NCBI GenBank assembly: GCA_977006965.1 | Contig: OZ345369.1 | Span: forward strand, 496,001-560,000 | From: Phymatolithon calcareum | Lineage: Eukaryota; Rhodophyta; Florideophyceae; Hapalidiales | Reading direction: 5' to 3' | DNA: 64,000 nucleotides | Shown: positions 50,114 to 62,700 of the stretch, piece by piece | Position numbering within the stretch: position 1 is the first letter of the stretch | How the letters are laid out: each line of letters starts with the position of its first letter | The notes under the pieces: model-generated | Told to the model about the DNA's origin: nothing | The model's input: the letters and a program-made list of their open reading frames with translations, nothing else | Databases searched by the model: none | Made by a program: the position numbers and the translations under genes

Positions 50114-51225
50114 CTTGACTACCGGTTTCGGAACGATGCCATTTTTCGCAGGGAAGGTGAAAAGAGTTTTATAGACTGCCCACAGTATGTCTGAGCAAAT
50201 TGTTACTGGTAAGAATCTGCGGAGCTACTGTATACACCGTGCTGTGGATGGTGTGAGTTTAATCCACATATTCCGCCGGATACTTCTGCTGGTAGGACCA
50301 AAAATCATGAGAACGAAAACTACTAGAAGAAGAACACCAACGGTTTCGAAAAAAAGTGTCCTCTCTCGCGCGAGCTGCAAAACGTTGCTGTCAAACTAGA
50401 AATGTACATTAGGCGTATTGAGCGTAATGACCATGCAGGGGGTGTCGAGACCCAGCATGGGGACTAGTATGTGTTTGTAATATTCCACGTGGACCAGCGC
50501 GACGTAGAAGGCCTGGTCGTATACATTGCACGCAACACTCATTGCGTGTATTGCAGTAGCAATCAATCGACTGATTTCGTGGATAGTTTACTTTCGTGTT
50601 CAATAGGAACGCATATGCCTACCCAAGTTGGGTGACGAAATCGGTGTTGCAGAAATGACATAAAAGCTCGCTGGGACTACCTCAATGCGAGAGAACCCAA
50701 GGGTCAAGAAGAAAACTGACACCAATCAAGAATTCTAGCACGAGCTAGTGTGGCTAATACCGAACGCCGGAGAAGGTGTGTTCCACTCGTCGTGGACACA
50801 GCTATCGATCCATAGACCCTTTGGGCACTACAATCGTGGAACCGATTATCCTCCAAAGATCACTGTTTCTGGCTGTGAATCTAGGACGAAAATCGCTTAT
50901 ATCATCTAGTCATCTCGCCGATCGGAAAGCTTGGCTTCGCTTGTCATCAGGCTGATATTAGACTACGTCATCTCGCTCAAGTGAGAAAGTTTGGCTAAAT
51001 CGAATATCGGGGAACTTCATTTACCAAGACTGAACCAGTATACCTGCTGATTTATCCAACTAAGATGAGTTCGCTCGCATGACGAATATTTCAGAATTGC
51101 AAAGTGACACTAACTGTTCCCATTTTGATATTGAAGCTGCAAGGAACGGATATCACTAAGCGCTATGCAGGAGGGAACGAATCTGGATCCGCATATGCGT
51201 GCGCCATCCTTTGATGATATTGGGG

Positions 51226-51496
51226 ACCCGACCCGTTACCGGAAAATGCATCAGTTGAGCAAAAGAGGGTATATGCAGAAGAGGTGACGGAATATTCGGA
51301 GGGGATGCTTGACGTGCTTAAGAAATCCAATACGAAAGGTGAAGATCTATGGTTTGATTTCAAGTCCACTTTTCGAGGGCGCACTATACCTCACGTACCA
51401 AAACCAGTGATGAAAGAATGGGTTGATCTCCTTATAGGAAGAAACGTGTTTGTGAAGAGACAGAGAGGTTTTCCTCGAGCTTGTGCTTTTACTTGA
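51226..51496 (+). pseudogene. orphan open frame, exon-like, no ATG
   Basis: A frame beginning just after a TGA reads WGPDPLPENASVEQKRVYAE, then EVTEYSEGMLDVLKKSNTKG and EDLWFDFKSTFRGRTIPHV, with convincing protein composition, and stops at 51496. A different frame upstream (ATG 51164) reads MQEGTNLDPHMRAPSFDDIG and would join it by a frameshift in a G-run at about 51220. It may be a broken gene, a retroelement gag or an exon. I do not recognise it. Confidence 0.35.
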
Positions 51497-51689
51497 GTGA
51501 TTGCTACGAGAAACGCATATATCCGTTTCGTCGGCAAAGGAAAACATTCGCAATCTGCGCAAGTAGACTCTCTTTGCTCAAAGTCGGATCCCCATTGCAA
51601 ACTGCCAACGGTACTTCCTTTCGACTGTTCGTCCCCAAATGATTGATAAACTCGCTGCAGGTAGCAAACGAGATAGTGTCTCTCTATTG

Positions 51690-51800
51690 GCCACCTTTGG
51701 TATAGTGCTAAAACTGCCTCCGCGCACCAATGCGCATTTTGCGGTATGATACAGGACGGGATGTGAGGTCGCAGGTTCGAATCCAGTCCTAGGCCAGAAT
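51690..51800 (+). repeat. tRNA-related / SINE-like segment
   Basis: GGTTCGAATCC at about 51771 is a perfect Pol III B-box, and TGGTATAGTGC about 75 bp upstream is a weak A-box. The spacing is too long for a normal tRNA, and T-stem and acceptor pairing is poor, so a tRNA-derived SINE or dead tRNA is more likely than a functional tRNA. Confidence 0.35.
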
Positions 51801-53523
51801 TGAATTACTGTCCTCCATGGACACACAAAAGTCACCGTGTATTGGTGTGCGCGCAGTCTCGCGGGAAGTAGTTAAGCTCGTATACAAAAAGACATTCTAC
51901 TCTGGAACTTCTTAAAAACTCCTTAGATGTGCAGTACACCGTGTTTACCTCAAATAATATATCTCAATAAAGCAACCTCTCTCTACTAATCACCGTCTTC
52001 TAATACAAATGGGTACTAGAGAACCCGCCGGTGAAAGTGACGATGCCATGTCGATGGCCGGTATAGCGTGGTTCAGGGTCGTCAGCTCTTTGCCGCTATT
52101 GCGATCGTGTGTAGCCTTGTCGGCGCGAAATCTTTGCGGTGAAAAATGATCAATTTACTCCTGCTACCTTGTCCCCCGCCCCCTCCTATCTCTCTGGGCG
52201 GAAACACTTATGTCTAAACGCACACTAACTCTTCAAACTCTAAAGGTCTCGAGTGAGGAGCATACGAACTCCTGCGATGACACGAACGCATGAAATGCAG
52301 ATAAACCAATGTGACTAAGTAAAAGGGATTGGGATTGCTTTTGTACTCTTGGCATTGAATGGTCTTGCCGTGGATAGACGATTCGATGGCGCTCGCAATG
52401 TGCTGCATACGCGATGACCGCGTGGATCGCTGGACTCGATCTTGAATCATTGCTTCATAGCTCAGTGCTGATTTGATGCACATGAATAGTTGGAGCGGGA
52501 CAGTCGCAAGACGACTTACATCGTCTGGACAAACTTCGCCGTTAGAGCATCATGCATTCTCCAGGTACCACAAGGTAGAAGATGAAATATTCATTTTTTA
52601 TATAATTTACAATGACCCTGCAGACGCTTGGGGACATAAACGAACGTATGTGCGCACTATTTGGGATGTACGTGTAAAGACACACACGGCGAATCATTCT
52701 ATGTCAGATGCAACCACGGTGGTGCAAAAAATGTCTGCTGGCATCGGCGCCTGGCCGACAGGAAGAGATGAAATTGAAATCGGAAGGAAAGGTAGAAGTC
52801 AAAGGCGAACTGATAATGATGACCGAGTGGTAACACGTGCAGGGATTGGAGAAGCCATAGCCTAAGAATTCGCTGTGGGATTATTGGCATAAAGCAGAAG
52901 AAAGATTTTCAAGAGGAATTCAAGCCACGACGACAACGAAAAATCACGGGCACTCAAGTCAAAACGAAACTATCCTCGAAACGCATGCTCACATTGGCTC
53001 TTAGGAAATTCGACGCTTCTTGAAGAAGATTTGGGACGGTTGGGAACATAGTGCACGACCACGTTGAAGCAAGAAATGCTAAAGCCAATGTGGACAAGAG
53101 AGAATCGAGAAGAGGCGCTAGGACGACCAACATAATCATGAACCATACGCAATAAGATTAAGCATGACACACAAATAAAGTGATTAGAAGTCAACGTGCC
53201 ATAGAACCTCAGGTTGAGCAGCCAGCCACCTTAAGCCATAAACTTCGAAGTTGAATTTCCTCGTCTGCCAGCAAGTGCAGAGGCAACAGTGGCATGCAAA
53301 CAAGTATCTGGCTGCTGTGAGAGAACTCTCCCGGGCCTATATTCAGCTGTTCATCTAACAAAGTACTAGCCTCCAAGATTATCCTTTGAAATGCGAAATA
53401 GTGAGGATTTTTTTAGTAGTATTTATTAAACGCTCTCAGTAACACTCTTTAGATAAATAGTGAGGATGCTCTATCAGATAGCCGTGTGAAATCCCAGGCT
53501 CCTGCGATAGCTTTAGGATGATT

Positions 53524-54336
53524 TCAATCGCTGAAGTTCAGTCTTGTTGGACGGAGCTTGACACGCTTGGATGGGAGTTCCTCATCGCTCGGTGATGTAT
53601 CTAATTCTCGAGCTCGTTTTCCCAATATCTTTTCGCTACTCGTGGAAAACGTCTGGTCACCCCCTTTTTGAGGACACGACGGTAGACTGTATACGCGCTT
53701 CGACTCTCTGTACCACATGATTTCGAAAGCAGCATATTTTCCGGGTAAGAGAAACACATTTTGTTCAATGATGTTGAACAGCAAATTTTCGCACTTGAAC
53801 AAGTCGGTTAAATTATGCTGTGGAATGCCACAAATATTGGTATAGAATTCTTCTGCTCTCTGAAAGTTTTCATCATATCCTTTTGCTGCTAATGCAACCG
53901 CAGTTGCAAGAAGTCGACGAACATTTCGATTTGACACCCTGAGTTCCACATGTTTCTCTTCTGCCATCGTCATATATGCATATGCAGTTATAAACAACGA
54001 TTTGGAAATAGATGAACTTCTCACAATGTTCCCGACAAGTTCTGAAATTGGAGCTTTGGTTACTCCTGGACAAAAGAATGCATTGAATGGGTTTTCGAAG
54101 GGCACGCCTTCCGACGATTGCGAGTATGTGTTTGCTTTAGATTCGAGTAAGGACGTAAACACTGCGATGAGTCTGCCTTCTGACCAGTTTGCCACAAAAC
54201 AGTCGTAGTTGTTGCAATTCTTTGAATCGCCGCACAAATGACCATCTTGAAGACTGTTGCTTGGACTTGAAGGTGTAGAAATGCTGTTGCTTTCGTTGAT
54301 AGATCCGCTCTGCCTTTCATTCATTGACTCGTCCAT
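53524..54336 (-). CDS. PHO80/U(P)-type cyclin
   Basis: A 270-residue cyclin that should activate a cyclin-dependent kinase (Pho85-like or CDKA). A Ser/Asn-rich N-terminus (1-45) is followed by a cyclin box (about 55-205): FENPFNAFFCPGVTKAPISE, then FITAYAYMTM, SNRNVRRLLATAVALAAKGY, ICGIPQHNLTDLFKCENLLF. The cyclin-box Arg140, Lys152 (LAAKGYDE) and Glu183 (KCENLLF), which contact the kinase or hold the fold, are present. The C-terminal tail is Ser/Lys-rich with a nuclear-localisation-like LPSKRVKLRP. The ATG at 54336 is the first in frame; the frame is open 18 codons further up only to a TTG. The PHO80-type box is typical of cyclins tied to phosphate or nutrient signals. No intron is needed. 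Confidence 0.8.
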   Translation of the reverse strand: MDESMNERQSGSINESNSISTPSSPSNSLQDGHLCGDSKNCNNYDCFVANWSEGRLIAVFTSLLESKANTYSQSSEGVPFENPFNAFFCPGVTKAPISELVGNIVRSSSISKSLFITAYAYMTMAEEKHVELRVSNRNVRRLLATAVALAAKGYDENFQRAEEFYTNICGIPQHNLTDLFKCENLLFNIIEQNVFLLPGKYAAFEIMWYRESKRVYSLPSCPQKGGDQTFSTSSEKILGKRARELDTSPSDEELPSKRVKLRPTRLNFSD

Positions 54337-57300
54337 ATTTCTTAATCTATGAAGTGCAAAGTAGAAGCGAGAAGTTCTCTTTGCTTGCAAAAATCAGACA
54401 AGATTGCACTTGAGCCATGTTAAGTAGCACTCCAAGAATAGATGTGTTTTCTTACAATCAGCATTTGCCCAAAAATAGATTTGATATCCCCATTTTTGTG
54501 CGGATAAATCTTTTAGTGCCTGTCTTCCAATTATAAAAAGTGTGGTCGCCATTTCATATACAATGTTTCTGTTTGGCAAATATTTTCAATTCGATAAATG
54601 AAACGCGAGCATGGTCATAAGTTAAGCATTGGCGTGTCGGTGTCGATATGTTCAGAAATATCCTTTTTCGTGTCTACGCTTCTGAGAACATCCCTTCAGA
54701 GCTGATTTCGTATTCGGTGCTTCAGAAAATGTGCTCGTTTTTCAAAACCTTTGTCCTGTCCCGGAGCAGGCCTAATAATGCACACCCAAAATCATGTCCT
54801 AGATAATGGAAGGTGACGGCCTTGAATCGCAGAGAAAGAGGAAGATTCCATGTGATAGGACAAAAGAATTGCCAGCAATCCTCCCGTTGCCCAAGGTGTA
54901 ACACAGGCACCTCTCGCTCCAGAATGTCTGTGTTGGATTTCCACAACTGTCCACAACAAGCAGGGCAGAAAAATTCGTAAACAGAGCTCCGCAGCATAAG
55001 GCGACTCTAGAACGCACACTTTCAGGACACGAACTTGAAAGAACAGGATTGTAATCTATGAGCTGAATGCTATAAATAGTGACACACTGTACTTTCATCA
55101 ATCCACTCACGCAGACTTTATCAAAAGAAAAATACAGTGGGAGTTGCAGGCTCTCTATAATATACACTCTAGTTTCATAATGCACCCCACTGCACAACAT
55201 CGTGGTACTCCTCAGAGTTCTTTCGTACTGCAAATATATATCTAAATAACCGGGCAGTAGGTCAACTGAACCTTTCTTGATGCCACATATTGCAAGTTGT
55301 GAGACACATGACAGCACATTGAAATGCTTTCGATACGCAGTAAAGTGCATCTAAGCATCGTGAAAAAAGGGAAATGCATTTCGTCCAATTCGTACTTCAA
55401 TCAATCGCCTCATCGCAATCCCCAATATTCATTGCTCTTTGCAATTAATTGCAATCGCAATGGATTGGGTCGCACCGCTCTTCAGAAGGACCCTCAAAGA
55501 TTGCCTGAAGAACTAAGAATGCGTATTTGAGGCTCAGCTCATGTCGTAGAAATCCCGTACAATCTAACGAATTTGTATACGAGAGTTGTCCTAACGTAAG
55601 CGGCAATTGGGGAAGCATTGCTCGCATTTTCTAAGAACTGTGAGACCTTTTTTGGTAAAGTTTATTTTTAAAAAAATTACGATAAAAACTGAAGAAATTT
55701 GAGTTGTCGCAAGAATAGTTTGGTTATTGTTTTGGTCCAATAGACACGTAAGCAACAAGACTTTCAGCCTGCACAGCAAAGCACGAAGTATCCGTGGGTA
55801 GAAGAAACTAAGCTTGCATTTGCTGCGTGGGATCATCGTATGTGGCGTCGCCAGTAGGGGAGACATCAGCTAGCGATCCGACGATTGTTTGGCATCTCCG
55901 CGAAATGCAATAGTGCTCCGACGAGCATTGCGTTTGGCACTTGCAGGCTACAGGCCAAAGTTTCTGTCCCCGTGCACGACCGGAGCGGGTTCCCATTCCA
56001 CTACGTGTACTACAAGTGAATAGTGTCGATACGCAGTTCAGTAAACTTCATTAAACCCGCGAATGTCGTATTTAACAGTCTGCGGCTTACGAGATTAAAA
56101 GACCAGAGACAGATTTGTTATTTAAAGTTACCAACGCATCTGCAGACACTTGGGACAACGTTTCGACAGCCATAGGGCCACGGAAAGAGTCTTTCTTTGA
56201 TGCACGTTTGCACATTCGGGTGCGTGGGCCTCGAGGGGGAAAATTTTTCACTGCACTCTGTCATGCGCAGTTGACGTGTGCTGCATAAAAGTATCATGCT
56301 GTAGAACAGTATGTACGGATACACATCCTTCATGAACTGTATATCAAAGGACCACACATGTCCCTGACCAAGCGACACTCTTCTTAAAAATCTCATCTTT
56401 CTTCATCTTATGGCCTATTGGCATACTGTAACTAAACTTTTGAACTTTTTACTTCTTTTGAGTCCAACCTGTTCACGATCTTTCAGTCAGAGATGGTTCT
56501 TGCTGATTGGACTTCTGTGTTTCGCGATGAACACCGTCGACTTGAGCTATGCTTCGGGACCGATCTCGGTCTTACAGCGTTAGCCGAGCCTTATGATTGT
56601 CAGAGGAGTGCTCAGAGCACGTGCATATGATCAAGACCATCCTAACAATCTCGAGGAGTACTGGGTCTTGAGAAGTTGTTGATTGTGTGTTGTGCAGCAT
56701 CTCGACTGATCCTCTAGATGGGGAATGGTGAAATCACTATGCTTCTGCTACGGGCAGGATATCGGACAAGTGAACAAAGTTGCATGCCCATGTGCGAGCT
56801 TCCAAGGCGGCTCCGAACACCGAACTAGTCGGACAATCAATGTCCTCGATGACGGGACTTGAATTATGAACGATATTTCCCAAATATGGTCACAAAGAAC
56901 AATCCCGCCCTAAGCGCTGTGCCGCAATGTGCATTCACAGGGAGAGTAAAAATAAGGCTGCGTTATCTTGAAAAGGGGTGATCTCCTCTGATGCGATGTC
57001 TCAGTCTAAGATGCCACCAGGATCGCGACTTAAATAAGGGTGGGGAGAGCAATTGCACACCCTGCAAAAAGGAGGGGCACTAACCGACATTAGACTAATA
57101 GTACGTTGAGTGTTAGTCGGTGTCTGCGATTAATCCGTTGGTTCCTCTTGGAAGAGTCGTTCACCATATTGTGTTGACAGTGTCGGTGGGTAGATCGCAA
57201 GGAGCCGTTATAGAGCTCCTAGGTCGATGGTGATAATATCGTTCATTACACCCCAGACCATTGCGTGTCTACAAAAATGCTCAAGGAAGCTGGGAGTGAG

Positions 57301-59377
57301 AACAGTAGGAGACGAAAGAAGGTGACGAGATGACCAGCTACCGTGAGCATCCTAATCGGCTTCTAACCAGGCTCATCCCTTTGAAGGGCGGCCGCTGAAG
57401 ATTGGCTGCGTAGAGATATTGATGCTAAGCTGCCCGAATGTCTGCTCTTTGTGCAACCTTGAGCTGTTGTGACATCAAGTACCACTCATATCTGTTAAAG
57501 TTTACTGTAGCCGTCAGGATGTGGAGTTGTTCTAGGACAATTCCGCAAGCCCGCATTAAAGAAAAAGAAGCAAAGAACGAGTGAATCATGGATGACGATA
57601 CTCGCTACTAAAAACAAATCGAATCTGCACTCAAGCTTACTTGTGTAGGGAAAGTGTGAGAATGTAAATCACTGAGAAAGGTGGTCGATACTGTCCGGTG
57701 CAAATCCCCTCGAGATTGTACAGGAGATTTGGATTACGTATCGACCTCCGGTATGAACTCAGAGATTTAACAATTCGAGCACTCGATTCTTTCGAATCCG
57801 TTTGAGATGGATTTACGAAAAAACATGAAATCGATCTCCCGGATTTCAGAATTCGTTCTTGATGCAGTGCTTTGGTGCATATTGACGAATGGTTATAGAA
57901 GATTCGGCATCCATCAGTGCTACTCGACTGCAATCAATTCTCTTCACCAAAGGCGCATCGTCAACTACGTGCAATGACCATCGGCGCACTTTTCAACATT
58001 CCGGAACAAATAAATATATAGAACTTCTTCCAAGTGGCGCATTGAGCAGCACTTCGTCTCCACATACTTAGCCGGAAGTATAGAATTGGACTTCTTCTTC
58101 TGTTATATAACATGTCTGTCTATTGAATAACAAACAGGTTCACGTTGGCCTATCAAAATAAGTGTTTTACAACAGCAGCATAGTAGTTGTGGTCGATTCA
58201 TATACCTAGGTTCTGATTTGAGTGGGAGGGTCCAAACTTCGAGCAAAATCACCAAGACGATTTCTGCTGTTGCTCATAGTCTTGTTTCTCCAGTTGTGCC
58301 CGCTGTGGGGAACTCTAATCGCAATACTGTCAGCTACACCGACGGAGGGAATGAGATGAGGTGAATCCAGTAGTACGAAGCTTGTCATTGTGTCAGCGTT
58401 CTCGAACAAGAACGCATACAGGGGTGAGAACCAGGAGTATGTGGCGGACGCGTTTTGAAAATCGATCTAAGTAATACGCAATAAAGATCTGAAAAGTTTC
58501 TTGAATAGAAAGCCGTGGAACAGTGATAAACTCCTGAAGAGGATGGATGACCCTAGGTCATTGACCTACAGCTCTGTAATATCAGGCATGGAACGGTTTT
58601 GAGGTTAACTGAAGTTCCAGTTGTCTATTCAGCATCAGAGTGGCTTATCATGGAGCCATATTCCAAGGCCAGAGCAACGAAAAAAAGCGAAGCGAGTCCA
58701 AACTCTGTCAGTAATTTCGAAGAAGGCCACTGGATCGAAAAGCCGGAAACATGAGACAGGTTCTTGGTTTACGCATGTCAATGCCTTCTAAGCTCATGGT
58801 CGAAATAGCACAGGCACACTGAACTCTCCCGCCGTGAACTCAAGTGTACCATTTTCCCTAGTAGAACAATGCAGGGGAAACTCGTCCACTAAAATGACAC
58901 AGTGTCAAATTCCGCAATAGCAGCCTGCAGCGCAAAATGTCATGGACTTGGGTTTTGCCAGCACCTTCTCCTACTTTCTTGATGTCGATGCACGGCAAAG
59001 TTAAAGAAGAAATATTTAAAATTGTAATACCTAATTGTATCGGAGAGCTGATCGAAGCTGGACAAAGTATAGACAATCAGATAACTAAGCCAATCCTGAA
59101 CTTCAGCCTCAGCGTGTTGAAGGCATTCCAATGGTTAGGATATCATTGTGTCTTCTCGTACGACTCAAGCTGCTCCTACTGTATTCCCCTCTTTCCTACT
59201 CGATTTCGACTTTGCCGCGTATGGCTAACAGTTCAATGGCGATAGCCTTCTACCTTCTAGAGGGCCGAATGGGCGCTTTGGCCGTTCCTCGCCGTTGGAA
59301 TAAAACCAAACCTTTTATTTACAAAACGAAAGAATTACCTGACGCTCTCATAGTTATTCAGCGAAATGAGGTGACAG
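54337..59377. other. gap, gene-poor
   Basis: No recognisable gene. The longest ATG frame is on the minus strand at 54799-55350 (183 codons, Cys- and Leu-rich, no family seen); I would not call it without transcript support. Another ATG frame at 58937-59245 (plus, 102 codons) also matches nothing. The 56400-58900 stretch has stops in all frames. Confidence 0.35.
56118..56272 (+). repeat. interspersed repeat, copy R2
   Basis: Begins TTATTTAAAGTTACCAACGC and carries GTCTTTCTTTG, CGTTTGCA and GGCCTCGAGGGGGAAAA. It shares these with R1 or, in inverted orientation, with R3. Confidence 0.6.
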
Positions 59378-59707
59378 TTACTGAAGAGGAAGCGCGCGGT
59401 TGCTTATCCAACCGTTCATTCCACAATGAAGTTCCCGAAGGTGATTGAATCCATTAGCGGCGAGCTTGATAAGCGCGCGGGAGCTGTACGTTCCGTCTGT
59501 ACAGGTGACGATGATTCTGTCGGTGGTTGACAAGTTTGCCTTGACGGTTGCCAGAAAGTCAATGTTCTGCTGCCCGGCGTAGGTGAACGGTACATTTACA
59601 CTGCCTGGGACGCGGAACTGAGAGTACTCGGTAATCGTGCGGACATCGAGAAGCTTCCAGCCGCGAGTCAAGAGCGTAAGGGCATCGCTGGGGAGGACTT
59701 GAGCCAT
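59378..59707 (-). CDS. single-domain rhodanese-like protein
   Basis: A 109-residue protein made of one rhodanese domain, a sulfurtransferase or sulfur carrier. WKLLDVRTITEYSQFRVPGS is the first conserved motif (LLDVR...E...GS). NVPF follows, then IIVTCTDGTYSSRALIKLAA with the active-site Cys in a C-T-D-G-T-Y-S loop, and GFNHLRELHCGMNGW, the usual Gly-x2-Gly-Trp end. The Cys is kept, so it is probably active. The start is the ATG at 59707. A minus-strand open frame just upstream (59668-59943) lies in another phase, so a targeting peptide added through an intron cannot be excluded. Confidence 0.8.
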   Translation of the reverse strand: MAQVLPSDALTLLTRGWKLLDVRTITEYSQFRVPGSVNVPFTYAGQQNIDFLATVKANLSTTDRIIVTCTDGTYSSRALIKLAANGFNHLRELHCGMNGWISNRALPLQ

Positions 59708-62700
59708 TGTGGGGAAGCAGAGCAGAAGAGAAGATGCAACCGACAGTCACAAAGGCGATGGAAGAGCGGACGACAGACCGAGGCGCCTGACGAAGAAGGC
59801 AAGAGTGCTATTCGGGGCTTCTGAAACTGGTTGTGTGACGATGTGGGTGCCGAAGTTGTGAGTAACGTTTCTGGTTGCGATGGTAGCCGATCTTTCCGGC
59901 AGGTGTCGACACAATTATAAAGCCCCGGTGAAGATGGTCGCATGCCGGAAAGCTTCCACGGGGCATTCGATGAGCCCTCATGACCATTGATGAGTGACTC
60001 TGGTGGCTAATTTTGTCAACTGCGCTTCAGATTTGAATCACTGCGAATGTCAAATGCCGCCAAAGCACTGTTTCCGTGGGCCTGCGCGCATGAGATCGGA
60101 ACAGAGCGGTACAGTACAACCGCCCATTGGCATGCCCGGTGGGCAAGCGTGTTCGCGCAAACGCCATCTGTAACCGCCCCGTGCTTAGTGGCCAATTACC
60201 TGCCTACAGCGAATTCCCTTTTTCCACGGTCACTCAACGTCGTTTTGGCCAATCGGTGCTCTCCATGTATCCGAGAAGAATTACGTAATGCTCTTTACAG
60301 CTTTCACCTAAACGAGACCTGGAATTGGTTCCACACGGAGAAAATGATCGGCCTCATAACTTTTGGACTTGCAGATGGTCACGTCTTATTGGCTACGCCG
60401 GGTCAACGGTCTTGATCCATTGATCCATGAAAAATACTCTGTCAATACGGTATGAAGAAAAGATTGACGCACAGCGGGAGAGATCAGAAGTTGCATCTTC
60501 TCGCCCTGTGGACTTCGTCTGCTTGTCGGAGAGGGTACTCTTCAAGTAACGTTGGTGCCATACGTACTCGTGCAGATTCCATGCAGTGCTGTGGCGAGAC
60601 ACCGATTTTTAAATCGGAGTCTGGGCGCATGGACGAGATCGTGGCAGATGCGAGTACAGTACTAAACTTAGAAGCGACTTGATTACTGTACGAGCGAAAC
60701 GACCAACAGGGGCTAGCCATATTCACAGTGTCATACCATTCTTTTTGATGGAGCCAATATGATACTGTCGGAAATGCACACATTGGTATCAAATTGTATT
60801 TGCTGTACTGTACAAAATTTTTGGCTAACAGAGGGACCTTCTTGAGAATTCGATTTTTGCGTCCGCAGTACCAGTCTGGAAAAGTCAGCAAATCCAGTCC
60901 GAAATATTTTCACTGGTAATGAGGACGCGGCATAGGTTTGGCGTGGCTGATGTGCTCATCTATGGGACATGTTTCTCATAACGTTTTTGTTTTTGGAAGT
61001 GGAATTGCTTTTCAACCAAACTTTTCGTGATGTTTCAAGTTTTTGCTCAAAAGTGTACGGCAACATCTGAAGCGAAAGTTTGCAAATCAACACTCAGCCA
61101 CTGAAAACCTATGCCGCGTCCTCGTAAGCAGTCCACGAAATAATGACTGGAAATGAGGACTTTTTTGACTGGGTCTATGCCGCGATTTTGATGAATTCGC
61201 AAGAAGGCCCCTCTAACAGTTTCTCAAGTGAGGGCCGGTACTGTATCATATGAGGCTCAGGTGCCGCATTGCTCGCAAGTAGAGTAAACCATCTGAAATT
61301 GAACATACATACAGTAGTGTTCAGTATCGACTACGTATCATATGTTATCCTTCCGTTGGCGGCTTGGAGTAGGGTACTCATGTCCAGTCCAACATCCAAT
61401 CAGCAGCGCAGTCCTGAAGAACGACTACTACCCGCTTAATGGAACAAATCGAAAGAAACGCGAGTCGCTGTGGGTATTCTTGGACGGCTAGAGATTTGGA
61501 TGCTATCGCGGGGCATTTGCTGAACATAACTGTACTGGATAAACATCGATATCGATAACAAAATAGAGCACAAGTTTGCTACGGTATTAAGAGTGCTGGA
61601 GCAAAACTGACAATGATGAGAGCGCAAAGCTTTTCTTTCTTTCCTTCTTTATGACATAAGGCGTTACTTTTGAATTAACTCTTCCACCTACCCTCGAGCA
61701 TGTTCTCATTGTTCAAAAACTTGAGTATATCTCTACTGTAGGGTTCTCCCTTCATTGATCTTCTACAATTCAACCAAGCACTCTCCAGATGAATTGTGTC
61801 CGAGAACGATAGGCACGTTCGATAGAGTCTTCGGAGCACATAGCAGTGCAACTGTTTTTGCATGTTTGCAAGTCATTCTGGAAATATGACATGGATGGTA
61901 GTGCTAACTGAAGCTCAAAATGTTGTTAAAGTGCTCTGTATGAGCCATTCAGTATACAAGCATCAGGTACAGTCGGAGACTAGGACTTAGTTAGTATTGT
62001 TTGACGGCTTTAATGCAGAAGCTGGGGCGCACTGAGAGTGAGGAGTAATGGTAAATGCTTCTCTCAAGCAAGAACGGGAACTAGATGAATCTATGCAAGG
62101 ATACGCTTAGCGTCGCAAAACGGCTAGCAGCAATTCAGGACAACAAGAGTTTATTCCCTTTCGTATGCTCAGCGTTGCAGAACCCAGCGAAGGTCCACAA
62201 GCTGTTCCAGAATGTCGCCGCACATTAGTTCATTATGGTAATCCGCAATGACCACTGGATAATCAAGACGGGAACCGATCATAGAGTAAAGCCTACACCG
62301 GCTACTCCTCTCCGCGTGCTTCCAAAGGACCACTGAGCCGATCAAGACTTGTTGATACTTCTTCCGACTTCCTTCCACTCAATTCTGCACTCGAATGCTA
62401 CCGCATTAAAGCCACTCGAGCCAGATCATCAACGCTGGAGAATGAAGTGTTGCCACCTCAGAGTCCATCAGAGTGCCTTCGAACTTACTCGAACGTTTTG
62501 AAAAGACGCGTCTGTGCGCAGTATGCGACAATCGGAGTCATTTTATACCTCTTGTTTTCTGTCTTATAGAGTTTGCTTTTCTTTGGATTTTCTGTGGAAC
62601 ACGGTGCTTCTGCCAGAAGAGCTCGAAAACTTGCCCCCTACGCAAGTACAAAGAGACGAAGCAAAACCAGATCCAACTCAATTTCGGGGCATGCTCCAAA

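Larger units (their letters stand above)
50114..53523. other. gap, gene-poor
   Basis: No clear gene. Around 50900-51000 a 35-bp segment (GTCATCTCGC...AAGCTTGGCT) is repeated imperfectly. A 46-codon ATG frame at 52010-52150 and a TTG-only frame at 52473-52865 match nothing. Two candidate features within are listed separately. Confidence 0.35.

Noticed and set aside
51740-51800. A functional tRNA gene at the B-box
   Set aside because: The A-to-B spacing is too long and neither acceptor nor T-stem pairs properly.
54799-55350. A 183-codon minus-strand frame as a gene
   Set aside because: It starts at ATG but has no domain, an odd Cys/Ser/Leu composition and no paralogue; chance is as likely in this low-GC region.
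58937-59448. Two plus-strand ATG frames overlapping the rhodanese region
   Set aside because: The second runs antisense into the clear rhodanese gene, and neither matches a family.
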